Origin: an uncultured Flavobacteriales bacterium
GTDB taxonomy: Bacteria; Bacteroidota; Bacteroidia; Flavobacteriales_D; Crocinitomicaceae
Length of the DNA: 64,000 bases
Assembly (NCBI GenBank): GCA_903935095.1
Contig: CAIZQH010000021.1
Coordinates: 434,001-498,000, forward strand
Direction of reading: 5' to 3'
Positions 8,794 through 18,178 of this stretch are shown in pieces. Every line of letters starts with the position of its first letter. Position 1 is the first letter of the stretch. Below the pieces are notes generated by a model, which did not search any database, was not told the DNA's origin, and was given only the letters and a program-made list of their open reading frames with translations. The position numbers were made by a program, and so were the translations under genes.

Positions 8794-9567
8794 ATGATCA
8801 AATACAAAACACCACAAGAGATTGAAACCATGCGTGAAGCTGCGCAAATCGTTAGTAGAACACTAGGATTAGTCGCTAAACACATGAAACCAGGTGTTAC
8901 ACCAAAGTTTCTAGATAAGTTGGCTGAAGACTATATCCGTTCCCAAAATGCCATTCCTGGATTTTTAGGTTTGTATGGATGTCCAAGTACATTGTTGATT
9001 TCAGTAAACGAACAAGTTGTTCATGGCCTACCAACCGATAGACCTTTTCAAGATGGGGATATCGTTTCGGTGGATTGCGGCTCTGTTTACAAAGGATATT
9101 ATGGTGATCATGCCTATACTTTCGAAATTGGTGATGTGAAACCAGAAGTCAAAAAATTACTCGAAGTCACTAAGGAGTGTTTGTACCTTGGAATTGCACA
9201 GGCAACCATCGCTAATCGACTCGAAGATATCGGGTGGGCGATTCAACAACATGCGGAGAAACATGGTTATGGGGTTGTGCGTGATTTGGTTGGACACGGT
9301 TTAGGAAAGGAATTACACGAAGAACCACAAGTACCAAATTACGGTCGTAGAGGACGCGGGAAGAAAATCCAAAATGGATTAACGATTGCGATTGAACCGA
9401 TGATCAATATGGGAACCGAAAAAGTGAAAACGCTCGAAGATCAATGGACCATTGTCACTGCGGACGGTCAACCAAGTGCGCATTTCGAACACGATATTGC
9501 TGTTGTAGAAGGCGAACCGGTGATTCTTTCCACGTTTGATTTCATTTACGAAGCCCTTGGAAAATAA
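8794..9567 (+). CDS. map: Type I methionine aminopeptidase
   Basis: Removes the initiator Met from nascent proteins. Five metal ligands of the pita-bread fold are visible: Asp in SVDCGS, Asp in YYGDHAYTF, His in GHGLGKELHE, Glu in IEPM and Glu in FEHDIAV. The start at 8794 (MIKYKTPQEIETM, 257 residues) matches the usual type I N-terminus. ATG 8773 would add seven residues and sits almost on the -7 element. The C-terminus overlaps the next gene. Confidence 0.95.
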   Translation: MIKYKTPQEIETMREAAQIVSRTLGLVAKHMKPGVTPKFLDKLAEDYIRSQNAIPGFLGLYGCPSTLLISVNEQVVHGLPTDRPFQDGDIVSVDCGSVYKGYYGDHAYTFEIGDVKPEVKKLLEVTKECLYLGIAQATIANRLEDIGWAIQQHAEKHGYGVVRDLVGHGLGKELHEEPQVPNYGRRGRGKKIQNGLTIAIEPMINMGTEKVKTLEDQWTIVTADGQPSAHFEHDIAVVEGEPVILSTFDFIYEALGK

Positions 9568-10174
9568 ACTGCAACTAGAACGAAATTGGGTGCAACGCAG
9601 CATTGCTGTCGTTTTATTGTTTATGTTTTGGAATGGATTCACGGATATTTTCTGGATGGCTCCAACCATTTTATTTGATCCATTGCTGCTTGTTTTATGG
9701 TTGTTTCTAGCTTTTCTTAACGGTAAGGAGCTAAAAAATCTAAAGTACATTTGGTTTCTCGGACTTGCCGTTTTGCTAAATAATTTAGTTCATTTTAGTC
9801 ATTTTTCTAACCTGTTCAACCGAAGTGTTCTTCTTGAAAGCGAAAATCATTCGCTGCTTATTCAATTATCTGGACTTATATCAAATGGATTAATATCCAT
9901 CGGGTGGGGAATGGTTCTGTGGAAATTGCTTGTGAATAATCAGTACCGAAACTACTGGATGTTTCTCTTTGTGTTGTTTTCTCTTCCTGTTTTGTTTTTT
10001 TGGACTACAGCAATGTTATTTTTTAATGGTCTGCTGGTCGCCATCTTTATCCTACGAACCAAGGAACGAAAGCCATTTCACTGGTTTTTGATTGCACAAT
10101 TTGTTTCCGTGAGTTTGGCTGTTTTTCAAATGTTCTTGTGGGTATTTTCTTTCTCACCTGGAGGGAAATTCTAA
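9536..10174 (+). CDS. Hypothetical polytopic membrane protein
   Basis: No recognised family. About 212 residues with five or six hydrophobic helices, few charged residues and several aromatic clusters (FWNGFTDIFWMAP near the N-terminus). The TTG at 9536 puts the start 32 bases inside map; a later start is possible, but the first helix begins near residue 20. Translation is probably coupled to map. A bidirectional terminator follows. Confidence 0.6.
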   Translation: MISFTKPLENKLQLERNWVQRSIAVVLLFMFWNGFTDIFWMAPTILFDPLLLVLWLFLAFLNGKELKNLKYIWFLGLAVLLNNLVHFSHFSNLFNRSVLLESENHSLLIQLSGLISNGLISIGWGMVLWKLLVNNQYRNYWMFLFVLFSLPVLFFWTTAMLFFNGLLVAIFILRTKERKPFHWFLIAQFVSVSLAVFQMFLWVFSFSPGGKF

Positions 10175-10183
10175 AACAAAAAA

Positions 10184-10209
10184 AAAGAACGCAATTGCTC
10201 GCGTTCTTT
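10184..10209. terminator. Bidirectional intrinsic terminator
   Basis: Inverted repeat AAAGAACGC / GCGTTCTTT (9-bp arms, 8-base loop) with an A-run on the left, between the ends of the convergent membrane-protein gene and lpdA. It would serve lpdA on the minus strand best. Confidence 0.8.
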
Positions 10210-10231
10210 CCAATATGATATTTCATAAGTA

Positions 10232-11623
10232 TTATAAGTGAATCACTTCGCCGTAAGCCGCAGCCGCAGCTTCCATGATTGCTTCGGACATTGTTGGATG
10301 CGGATGGACAGTTTTAATTAACTCTTCTCCAGTTGTTTCTAATTTACGCACCGCTACTAATTCAGCCACCATTTCGGTTACATTCGCTCCGATCATATGT
10401 CCACCAAGTAATTCGCCGTATTTCGCATCAAAAATCAACTTCACAAATCCATCTTTCGCTCCAGCAGCACTTGCTTTACCTGAGGCAGAGAATGGGAATT
10501 TACCCACTTTGATATCATATCCAGCTTCTTTCGCTGCTTTCTCTGTCATTCCGACAGATGCAATTTCTGGAGAACAATACGTACAGCCTGGGATGTTTCC
10601 GTAGTTCAACGGCTCTGGATGGTGTCCAGCAATTTTCTCTACACAAATAATTCCTTCCGCAGAAGCAACGTGTGCTAACGCAGGACCGGGAACAACATCA
10701 CCAATGGCATAGTATCCTGGGATATTTGTTTGGTAGTAGTCATTCACAAGGATACGTCCTTTGTCCACAACGATACCAACTTCTTCTAATCCAATATTTT
10801 CAATGTTTGCAACAATACCAGCAGCGGAAAGAACGATATCACATTCGATTTTCTCTTCTCCTTTTGCTGTTTTTACCGTCACAACACATCCTTTTCCAGA
10901 AGTATCAACGGATTCAACTGAAGCATTTGTCATGATGTTGATACCCGCCTTCTTGAACGATTTCTCCAATTGTTTGGAAACGTCTTCGTCTTCTACAGGA
11001 ACTATGTTTGGAAGGTATTCAACAACCGTCACTTCTGTTCCAATCGCGTTGTAAAAATAAGCGAACTCAATTCCAATCGCTCCTGATCCAACAACGACTA
11101 ATTTTTTAGGTTGTTTGGCTAAGGTCATCGCTTGACGGTATCCTATGATTTTTTCACCATCTTGAGGTAAGTTAGGCAGTACGCGGGATCTTGCTCCAGT
11201 AGCAATAATCAATGCTTTATCCGCAGTGTATTCTGTTGTCGTTCCAGCTTCATCTGTTACAGCAACGACTTTTCCAGCTTTGATGATGCCATTTCCTTTG
11301 AGGACATCAATTTTATTTTTTTTCATTAAAAACTGAATTCCGTTGCTCATTCCATGAGCCACATCACGACTTCGTTTAACCATCGCACCGAAGTCAGCTG
11401 ACGCTTCTTTCACATTGATCCCGTACTCACTTGCATGTGAAAGGTATTCAAAAACATTGGCAGATTTCAAAAGCGCTTTTGTTGGAATACAACCCCAATT
11501 TAAGCAAATACCACCGAGCTCCTCACGCTCAACAATGGCTGTTTTAAGTCCTAATTGAGAGGCGCGAATAGCAGTAACATATCCACCTGGGCCACTTCCC
11601 ACTACAATGATGTCGTAATTCAT
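10232..11623 (-). CDS. lpdA: Dihydrolipoyl dehydrogenase
   Basis: E3 flavoprotein that reoxidises dihydrolipoamide in 2-oxoacid dehydrogenase complexes or the glycine cleavage system. Motifs: FAD-binding VGSGPGGY at the N-terminus, the redox-active disulfide C40/C45 in GGICLNWGCIPTK, NAD-binding VVGSGAIGIEFAYF, and the C-terminal HPHPTMSEAI with the active-site His. The 463-residue length is normal. No E1/E2 genes adjoin it, so which complex it serves is unknown; gcvT lies 12 kb away. Confidence 0.96.
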   Translation of the reverse strand: MNYDIIVVGSGPGGYVTAIRASQLGLKTAIVEREELGGICLNWGCIPTKALLKSANVFEYLSHASEYGINVKEASADFGAMVKRSRDVAHGMSNGIQFLMKKNKIDVLKGNGIIKAGKVVAVTDEAGTTTEYTADKALIIATGARSRVLPNLPQDGEKIIGYRQAMTLAKQPKKLVVVGSGAIGIEFAYFYNAIGTEVTVVEYLPNIVPVEDEDVSKQLEKSFKKAGINIMTNASVESVDTSGKGCVVTVKTAKGEEKIECDIVLSAAGIVANIENIGLEEVGIVVDKGRILVNDYYQTNIPGYYAIGDVVPGPALAHVASAEGIICVEKIAGHHPEPLNYGNIPGCTYCSPEIASVGMTEKAAKEAGYDIKVGKFPFSASGKASAAGAKDGFVKLIFDAKYGELLGGHMIGANVTEMVAELVAVRKLETTGEELIKTVHPHPTMSEAIMEAAAAAYGEVIHL

Positions 11624-11642
11624 ATGATTCGTTTTTAGGTTA

Positions 11643-11672
11643 CAAATTTACGTTTTTTCAGCAAAGATGCAA
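11643..11672 (-). promoter_or_regulatory. lpdA promoter
   Basis: On the minus strand TTG (complement of 11670-11672), 19 bases, then TAAATTTG (complement of 11643-11650): a textbook Bacteroidota -33/-7 pair, 19 bases before the ATG. Confidence 0.7.
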
Positions 11673-11717
11673 GATGCTTGATTGCTGATAGCGTAGGAAA
11701 GAGGTTTGCAGATTGTC

Positions 11718-11732
11718 AAAATGCCGCATTTT
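11718..11732. promoter_or_regulatory. Palindrome in the lpdA-purL intergenic region
   Basis: AAAATGC-C-GCATTTT is a perfect 7-bp inverted repeat around one base, followed by further T residues, about 100 bases upstream of the purL -7 element. It could be an operator or a weak hairpin; no regulator is identifiable. Confidence 0.25.
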
Positions 11733-11831
11733 TTCGAATAAGGCCATTTTGTTGCATCTGATCGCGAAAAAAATGTTAAAAAATCGTTGGTAAACACTGA
11801 AAAAACGAAGTTCAGTTCCTATTTAAATATG

Positions 11832-11839
11832 TACTTTTG
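11832..11839 (+). promoter_or_regulatory. -7 element of the purL promoter
   Basis: TACTTTTG fits TAnnTTTG and lies 18 bases before the ATG at 11858. An upstream in-frame TTG at 11837 falls inside this element and is therefore unlikely as a start. Confidence 0.55.
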
Positions 11840-11857
11840 TTTCAGAAAATTCAAAGA

Positions 11858-14095
11858 ATGGAAAGTACCCTGCAAAAAGAAGCAACGATTGAACAAGCAA
11901 TTGATTTAGGACTACGTGCGGATGAGTTTGAACTCATCAAAGGAGTTCTTGGTCGAACACCGAATTTTACAGAAACAGCTGTTTATTCCGTTATGTGGAG
12001 TGAGCATTGTTCATATAAAAATTCCATTCTATGGTTAAAAACCCTTCCGAAAGATGGTCCACACATGTTGGTGAAAGCAGGAGAAGAAAATGCTGGATTA
12101 GTAGACATCGGTGATGGATTGGGCTGTGTGTTCAAAATTGAATCGCACAATCACCCAAGTGCATTGGAGCCTTATCAAGGTGCGGCGACCGGAGTTGGTG
12201 GAATCAATCGCGATATTTTTACCATGGGTGCTCGTCCAATAGCACAATTGAACTCCTTGCGTTTCGGAAACATTGAAGAGGCACGTACTAAATGGTTAGT
12301 GAAAGGTGTGGTGAAAGGAATAGGCGATTATGGAAATGCTTTTGGTATTCCAATCGTTGGAGGTGAAGTGTTCTTTGATGATTCGTACAATACGAATCCA
12401 TTGGTGAATGCATTCTCTGCCGGAATCATCGATACGAAAAAAATCATTTCAGCAACAGCGAAAGGACCTGGAAATCCAGTATTTATTGTTGGATCAGCGA
12501 CTGGAAAAGATGGAATTGCTGGTGCAGCCTTTGCATCGAAAAATATTACAGAAGATTCAGCTTCGGATTTACCTTCGGTTCAGGTAGGAGATCCGTTCAT
12601 GGAGAAATTATTGTTGGAAGCAACGATGGAATTGTCGGAAACAGATGCCATTGTGGGTATGCAGGACATGGGAGCAGCGGGAATTACCTGTTCGACCTGT
12701 GAAATGAGTGCCGCTGGAAATGTGGGGATGGAAATTTACTTGGATAAGGTTCCAACACGTCAAGACAATATGTTGCCTTTCGAAATATTACTTTCTGAAT
12801 CCCAAGAGCGCATGTTGGTCGTCGTTCAAAAAGGAAAAGAGTCTGTGGTGAAGCGCATTTTTGACAAATGGGACTTACACGCAGAGGAAATCGGTCACGT
12901 AACCGATACTGGACGCGTTCGCTACTACATGGATGGAGAAATGGTTGGTGACGTACCTGCTGAATCACTTGTTTTAGGTGGTGGAGCCCCCCAAAATGTT
13001 CGCGAATATGCGGAACCAGCATATTACCAAGAATACAAGAAATTTAACATCAGTCATGTTCCTCAACCTGAAAACTTGAAGGAAGTGGGTTATGCCTTGT
13101 TGCAAATGCCAAATATCGCCTCCAAACGTTGGGTGTACGAACAATACGATTCCATGGTTGGAACGCGCACCATGACAACCAATCGTCCTTCAGATGCAGG
13201 TGTGGTGAATATCAAAGGAACAAACAAAGCATTAGCGATGACCGTTGACTGTAATTCACGCTATGTAAATGCAGATCCGGAAGTTGGAACAATGATCGCT
13301 GTTTCTGAAGCGGCTCGAAATATTGTTTGTGCTGGTGGAATCCCAAGTGCCATTACAAATTGTTTGAATTTTGGAAATCCATACAATCCAGAGTGCTACT
13401 GGCAGTTTGTCGGAGCAATCAAAGGAATGTCGGCAGCTTGTTTGAAATTTGAAACACCGGTAACGGGAGGAAACGTATCTTTTTACAACCAAACTTCCAT
13501 GAATGGGGTGGAGGTACCTGTCTTCCCAACACCAACGATTGGTATGATAGGACTTGTGGAGGATAAAGAGAAGGTAATGACCTTGGATTTTAAACAAAAA
13601 GGAGATTTGATTTTCTTGGTGGGAGAATATCAGGAGGACATCGCTTCATCCGAATACTTAGCAACGTATCACGGGATCAAGGCTTCTCCAGCGCCATATT
13701 TTGATTTAGAGCAAGAATTTAATATGCAGCATGCAGTGAAAGGATTGATTGAACATAATTTAGTGAATGCCGTACACGACGTCTCCGATGGAGGATTATT
13801 TGTTACCTTGGTCGAAATGTCCATGCCGCGTGAACTAGGATTCGATGTCGTTACAGATTCCGAAATTCGCGAGGATGCCTTTTTGTTTGGAGAAGGTCAA
13901 GGACGTGTAGTGGTTTCAGTAACAGAAGAACAAGAGGAATCGTTCCTTGAATTCACGGTGAACTCAGGGGTAAATATTACCTTACTCGGACATGTAACCA
14001 AAGGCAAAATGCAGATAGATGAAGAGCATTTTGGATTTATAACAGAAGCAAAACATCTTTATGATACAGCGCTTGGTAAATATTTTGAAAATTGA
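11858..14095 (+). CDS. purL: Phosphoribosylformylglycinamidine synthase PurL
   Basis: ATP-dependent amidation of FGAR to FGAM in purine synthesis. The 745-residue length and absence of an N-terminal domain or C-terminal glutaminase mean it is the small-type PurL that works with separate PurS and PurQ, not seen here. Motifs include [29 protein letters not shown], the second-half [16 protein letters not shown] and VHDVSDGGL. The next gene starts just after its stop. Confidence 0.96.
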   Translation: MESTLQKEATIEQAIDLGLRADEFELIKGVLGRTPNFTETAVYSVMWSEHCSYKNSILWLKTLPKDGPHMLVKAGEENAGLVDIGDGLGCVFKIESHNHPSALEPYQGAATGVGGINRDIFTMGARPIAQLNSLRFGNIEEARTKWLVKGVVKGIGDYGNAFGIPIVGGEVFFDDSYNTNPLVNAFSAGIIDTKKIISATAKGPGNPVFIVGSATGKDGIAGAAFASKNITEDSASDLPSVQVGDPFMEKLLLEATMELSETDAIVGMQDMGAAGITCSTCEMSAAGNVGMEIYLDKVPTRQDNMLPFEILLSESQERMLVVVQKGKESVVKRIFDKWDLHAEEIGHVTDTGRVRYYMDGEMVGDVPAESLVLGGGAPQNVREYAEPAYYQEYKKFNISHVPQPENLKEVGYALLQMPNIASKRWVYEQYDSMVGTRTMTTNRPSDAGVVNIKGTNKALAMTVDCNSRYVNADPEVGTMIAVSEAARNIVCAGGIPSAITNCLNFGNPYNPECYWQFVGAIKGMSAACLKFETPVTGGNVSFYNQTSMNGVEVPVFPTPTIGMIGLVEDKEKVMTLDFKQKGDLIFLVGEYQEDIASSEYLATYHGIKASPAPYFDLEQEFNMQHAVKGLIEHNLVNAVHDVSDGGLFVTLVEMSMPRELGFDVVTDSEIREDAFLFGEGQGRVVVSVTEEQEESFLEFTVNSGVNITLLGHVTKGKMQIDEEHFGFITEAKHLYDTALGKYFEN

Positions 14096-14106
14096 AAATA
14101 GAAAAC

Positions 14107-14748
14107 ATGGAGTACAACACCACTAGAGGGAAGTTGATATTGCCAGAATATGGTCGTAATGTGCAAAACATGATTGCACACGCAATGGAAATTGCGGACC
14201 GAACAGAACGGAACCGTGCGGCACAGGCAATTATCGAAGTGATGGGACAATTGAATCCGCATTTAAGAGATGTCGATGACTACCGACATAAATTATGGAC
14301 GCACTTATTCGTGATGTCTGATTTCAAATTAGAGGTCGATTCGCCCTACGTAATTCCGAAACAGGAAGTATTAAATGAGAAGCCGGATCGACTCGTTTAT
14401 CCCAAAAGTGATATTCGCTACGGTCATTATGGCAAATACACTCAGTTCATCCTGGAGGATGCGAAAAACACAGAAGATCCTGCTGAAAAAGAGTATTTAA
14501 AAACTTCCATGGCGAACTTCATGAAGAAACAATACTTGTCCCATAACAATGACGCAGTGGAAAACAGTGTCATTGCGGAACATTTAAAAGAATTGTCAAA
14601 AGGGGAATTAATCCTAGATAATCCAGATGAATTGGTAAACACAAGCACTTTGCTTCGAACCTTAGGGCTAGGTGCGAACAATAAGAAATTTGTTAAAACA
14701 AACAATTTCAAACAAAAACAAAAAAAGAAATTCCAAAAAAAGCAATAA
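14107..14748 (+). CDS. DUF4290 protein
   Basis: Conserved Bacteroidota protein of unknown function. 213 residues with a characteristic N-terminus (YNTTRGKLILPEYGRNVQNM), a middle segment YPKSDIRYGHYGKY, and a very basic tail rich in Lys, Gln and Asn, suggesting nucleic-acid or ribosome contact (inference). ATG 14107 is preferred over a TTG overlapping the purL stop. It is directly followed by murA (3-base gap), so the four genes purL-DUF4290-murA-tlpA look like one unit. Confidence 0.85.
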   Translation: MEYNTTRGKLILPEYGRNVQNMIAHAMEIADRTERNRAAQAIIEVMGQLNPHLRDVDDYRHKLWTHLFVMSDFKLEVDSPYVIPKQEVLNEKPDRLVYPKSDIRYGHYGKYTQFILEDAKNTEDPAEKEYLKTSMANFMKKQYLSHNNDAVENSVIAEHLKELSKGELILDNPDELVNTSTLLRTLGLGANNKKFVKTNNFKQKQKKKFQKKQ

Positions 14749-14751
14749 ACG

Positions 14752-16059
14752 ATGGCTTCATTTGAAATATACGGTGGTAAACCATTAAAAGGTGAATTAA
14801 TTCCTCAAGGAGCAAAAAATGAGGCATTGCAAGTGCTTTGTGCGCCTTTGTTGACAGCGGAAAAAGTAACCATTTCGAACATTCCGGACATTGTTGATGT
14901 CAATAAACTCATTGCGCTTTTGCAAACAATGGGTGTGAAAGTGGAAAAGGTCGAGAAAGGCACCTATATTTTTCAAGCGAAGGACATCGATTTAAAATAC
15001 TTAGAATCAGAAGATTTCAAAAAAAGAGCATCTTCTTTACGCGGATCGATTATGATTGTTGGACCTTTGTTAGCGCGCTATGGTGTTGGATTTATTCCAA
15101 AACCGGGTGGAGACAAAATTGGACGTCGTCGTTTAGATACGCACTTCGAAGGATTTGCCTTGTTGGGTGCGAAATTCAACTACGACGCTGGTGAACACTT
15201 CTATTCCGTGGAAGCGAAGAACTTGAAAGGAGCTTATATCCACTTGGATGAAGCATCGGTTACGGGTACAGCAAACATCTTAATGGCTGCTGTGATGGCA
15301 GAAGGTGAGACAACGTTTTACAACGCGGCTTGTGAGCCATATATTCAACAGTTATGTAAAATGTTGAACTCTATGGGTGCAAACATTAGTGGAATTGGTT
15401 CCAACATGTTAATCATTAAGGGAGTGAAAAAATTAGGTGGTTGTTTCCACCGCATTCTTCCGGATATGATTGAAATCGGAAGCTTTATTGGCTTAGCTGC
15501 CATGACGAAGTCTGAAATTACGATCAAAGATGTGAGTTGGGATAACCTTGGCATCATTCCAAATGTTTTTCGTCGTTTAGGCATTAAATTAGAGCGTCGA
15601 GGCGATGACATCTATATTCCTGCTCAAGAATCTTATGAAATAGATACGTTTATCGATGGATCTATTCTAACGATCTATGATGCGCCTTGGCCTGGATTTA
15701 CGCCAGACTTACTTTCCATCATCTTAGTGGTTGCTTCTCAGGCAAAGGGATCTGTGTTGATTCACCAAAAAATGTTTGAATCACGTTTGTTCTTCGTCGA
15801 TAAATTAATCGACATGGGTGCGCAAATTATTTTGTGTGATCCACACAGAGCAACGGTGATTGGATTAAATCGTGAGCACGACTTACGTGGGATTACGATG
15901 TCCTCTCCAGATATTCGTGCAGGTGTTTCCCTTTTAATCGCTGCTTTATCTGCAAATGGAAAAAGTGTCATTGAAAACATCGAGCAAATCGATCGTGGAT
16001 ATCAAGACATTGAATTACGTTTAAACAATATCGGTGCGGACATTCGTCGCGTTGGCTAA
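14752..16059 (+). CDS. murA: UDP-N-acetylglucosamine 1-carboxyvinyltransferase MurA, Cys-to-Asp variant
   Basis: First committed step of peptidoglycan precursor synthesis: transfers enolpyruvate from PEP to UDP-GlcNAc. The 435-residue length is normal. N-terminal Lys and Asn in GAKNEALQ and the family's SSLRGSIMIVGPLLARYG are present. In the active-site loop, where E. coli has GGC (Cys115), this protein has PKPGGDKIGRRR with Asp121. The Cys-to-Asp replacement is known from naturally fosfomycin-resistant MurA enzymes. The stop overlaps the next gene's start (TAATG). Confidence 0.96.
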   Translation: MASFEIYGGKPLKGELIPQGAKNEALQVLCAPLLTAEKVTISNIPDIVDVNKLIALLQTMGVKVEKVEKGTYIFQAKDIDLKYLESEDFKKRASSLRGSIMIVGPLLARYGVGFIPKPGGDKIGRRRLDTHFEGFALLGAKFNYDAGEHFYSVEAKNLKGAYIHLDEASVTGTANILMAAVMAEGETTFYNAACEPYIQQLCKMLNSMGANISGIGSNMLIIKGVKKLGGCFHRILPDMIEIGSFIGLAAMTKSEITIKDVSWDNLGIIPNVFRRLGIKLERRGDDIYIPAQESYEIDTFIDGSILTIYDAPWPGFTPDLLSIILVVASQAKGSVLIHQKMFESRLFFVDKLIDMGAQIILCDPHRATVIGLNREHDLRGITMSSPDIRAGVSLLIAALSANGKSVIENIEQIDRGYQDIELRLNNIGADIRRVG

Positions 16060-16577
16060 TGAAGAAACAACTCATTTTTGGAATCGTTTTTATCGTAGCA
16101 TATACCTGCTATGCACTCTGTTTTCGTTCGGAGAAATCGTTTGATGCAAAAGATCTTGCGCCAGAAATCAAGTTGATAGGAACCAATGGGAAAGTTCGTA
16201 AGTTGTCAGACCTACGTGGAAAGTTAGTCCTGGTAGATTTTTGGGCTTCTTGGTGCGGACCATGTCGAAAGGAAAGTCCAAATGTTGTGGAGGCATACAC
16301 TAAATACAAATCAAAAGAATTTAAAAATGCAAATGGATTTGAAGTGTTTAGCGTTTCGATTGATAAAGATGTTCCAGCGTGGAAACAAGCGATCAAAGAA
16401 GACCGGCTTTCTTGGAAAAATCACGTAATTGACAAGGATGGAATTGCATCTGCCAATTATGGCGTTTCGTCCATTCCTTCCGCTTTTCTAATCGATGGAG
16501 AAGGTCATGTTATTGCAAGTGGAGGGGAACTGAGAGGTATTCAATTGCACATTCAAATCGATAAACAACTTAAGTAG
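16059..16577 (+). CDS. TlpA-like thiol-disulfide oxidoreductase
   Basis: Thioredoxin-fold protein with an N-terminal membrane anchor or signal (residues 1-20) and the redox motif WASWCGPC near residue 65, preceded by DLRGKLVLVDFW. The later segment YGVSSIPSAFLIDG holds the cis-Pro. Typically a periplasmic disulfide reductase of the TlpA/ResA kind. Translationally coupled to murA. Its stop abuts the convergent nucleoside phosphorylase stop. Confidence 0.88.
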   Translation: MKKQLIFGIVFIVAYTCYALCFRSEKSFDAKDLAPEIKLIGTNGKVRKLSDLRGKLVLVDFWASWCGPCRKESPNVVEAYTKYKSKEFKNANGFEVFSVSIDKDVPAWKQAIKEDRLSWKNHVIDKDGIASANYGVSSIPSAFLIDGEGHVIASGGELRGIQLHIQIDKQLK

Positions 16578-17441
16578 TTAGATTCGCTCGAGTACATAGG
16601 AAATCAATCCCTTCATTTCACGCTCAGAGCCTGTCGAAAACTCCAAATTTGGACGATTAGCTACTCCCAAACAGATCGTTGCACAGGCATGTCCTAGTTG
16701 ACGTCCTAAGGCAAATATCGCTGAACTTTCCATTTCGAAGTTGATGATTTGCGTTTCATCTTGACGAAAACTCCCAAGTTTGACATGAATGTCTTTAATC
16801 TTACTCTCTAATCTCAAACTACGTCCCTGTGGACCATAGAATCCAGAACTTGTGACAGTGATTCCCATATGGGTTTCGGAGGAACTTAGTCGATTCGTTA
16901 GCTCTTTGTTAGCAGAAATGAGGTATGGTGTAATTCCATTTGGTAAGTTCAAGTGCTGATCAATGTTTGCACGCAGTTGAGTTTCTTGCTCCGTAAAGTC
17001 AATAGGATAAAAATGAGCAACGTTATCGAACCCGTAAGCATGTGAGGACAACATATACGCATGTAAAGGAATATCCGGTTGTAATATACCACACGTGCCG
17101 ATTCGAACGATTTCCAACTGAGTTTTATTCGTTTTTTCCGTTCGATGTTCCAAATTTATATTGACTAAGGCATCAAGTTCTTGTATGCATATATCGATGT
17201 TGTCGGTACCGATTCCTGTAGAAAGGACACTTATTCTTTTTCCGTGGTACGTTCCTGTGTGACAAACAAATTCTCGGTGTTGACTTTGATGTTCAATCCT
17301 GTCGAAAAATGCAGAAATGAGTGCGACGCGGTCTTGGTCGCCAACGAGAATTACCTTGTGTGCAAGTTGACTAGGGTTTAAAGCTAAATGATAAACTTCG
17401 TTTCGCTCGTTTAAAACGAGTTCTGTAGCGGGAAAATACAT
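16578..17441 (-). CDS. Nucleoside phosphorylase (uridine phosphorylase-like)
   Basis: Phosphorolysis of a nucleoside to free base and ribose-1-phosphate. Family-I features: VGDQDRV (phosphate site region), STGIGTDNIDI, VRIGTCGILQPDIP, and NFEMESSAIFALG, the ribose-binding Glu-Met-Glu. The usual substrate in Bacteroidota orthologs is thought to be uridine, but purine specificity cannot be excluded. It is last in a leftward run after the DUF4197 gene (3-base gap). Confidence 0.88.
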   Translation of the reverse strand: MYFPATELVLNERNEVYHLALNPSQLAHKVILVGDQDRVALISAFFDRIEHQSQHREFVCHTGTYHGKRISVLSTGIGTDNIDICIQELDALVNINLEHRTEKTNKTQLEIVRIGTCGILQPDIPLHAYMLSSHAYGFDNVAHFYPIDFTEQETQLRANIDQHLNLPNGITPYLISANKELTNRLSSSETHMGITVTSSGFYGPQGRSLRLESKIKDIHVKLGSFRQDETQIINFEMESSAIFALGRQLGHACATICLGVANRPNLEFSTGSEREMKGLISYVLERI

Positions 17442-17444
17442 GGA

Positions 17445-18176
17445 TTAAAGACTGCCAAATACTTTTGCTAATAGCTCAGTAACACGAGCTGCTGGATCTT
17501 TGCGGATTTTATTCTCCTCTTGCTCTACCATTTTGAATAATCCTTCAATGGCTTTTTGAGTAACGTATGCATTTAGGTCCGGATTGATTTTCTCACCACC
17601 GGTAAAATTCATGGCTGCATTGTATTTGGTCATGATTGGACTCCAATATTCAGTCAGTTTTACACGTGAAATAGCTTCGGCAACCTTTGGAGAGAAAGCC
17701 GTTGTTAATTTAGCTGTCGTTTGGTCTTTTAAGAATTTTGTTGCAGCTCCGTTTCCACCGTTCAAAATAGCGAATCCATCTTGGACAGTCATACTTGTGA
17801 TGGCATCAACAAAAATAGGTAGCGCTTCTTTCGCTGCTTCTTCCGCAGCACGATTCAACGTTGTCTCAAATTTGTCCACTTGTGCAGTCATTCCCAAGTC
17901 AATTGCTTTTTGACGTGCTTTGATCGCATCAGGAGGAAAGGCCAAACGAATTGCTTCGTTCTTTAGAAAGCCATCCGTCACAGAAGTAATGTTCACCGCA
18001 TTTTTGATTCCCACTTGCAACGCTTCCTTCAGTCCAGAGATGACCTCCTGGTTACTTAGTTTAGGTACAGTAGGTGTTGAAACGGGGTTGATGTATCCAT
18101 TGACGGCGGATAAATCCACTTTGGAACATGTCCCAATAAATAAAGAAATGGAGGAGACCGCGAGTATTTTAAGCAT
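17445..18176 (-). CDS. DUF4197 lipoprotein
   Basis: 243 residues. A short hydrophobic N-terminus ends LFIGTC, an approximate lipobox, so it is probably an envelope lipoprotein. The rest is helical, with the family pattern SVTDGFLKNEAIRLAFP, FVDAITSMTVQDGFAIL and LTEYWSPIMTKYN. Function unknown. It starts 2 bases after the stop of the large secreted protein gene, so it is probably co-expressed with that and the nucleoside phosphorylase. Confidence 0.85.
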   Translation of the reverse strand: MLKILAVSSISLFIGTCSKVDLSAVNGYINPVSTPTVPKLSNQEVISGLKEALQVGIKNAVNITSVTDGFLKNEAIRLAFPPDAIKARQKAIDLGMTAQVDKFETTLNRAAEEAAKEALPIFVDAITSMTVQDGFAILNGGNGAATKFLKDQTTAKLTTAFSPKVAEAISRVKLTEYWSPIMTKYNAAMNFTGGEKINPDLNAYVTQKAIEGLFKMVEQEENKIRKDPAARVTELLAKVFGSL

Positions 18177-18178
18177 AA

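Noticed and set aside
13256-13597. Antisense open frame within purL
   Set aside because: It lies wholly inside a certain gene, and its composition (His, Cys, Arg, Ser rich) is typical of an antisense shadow.
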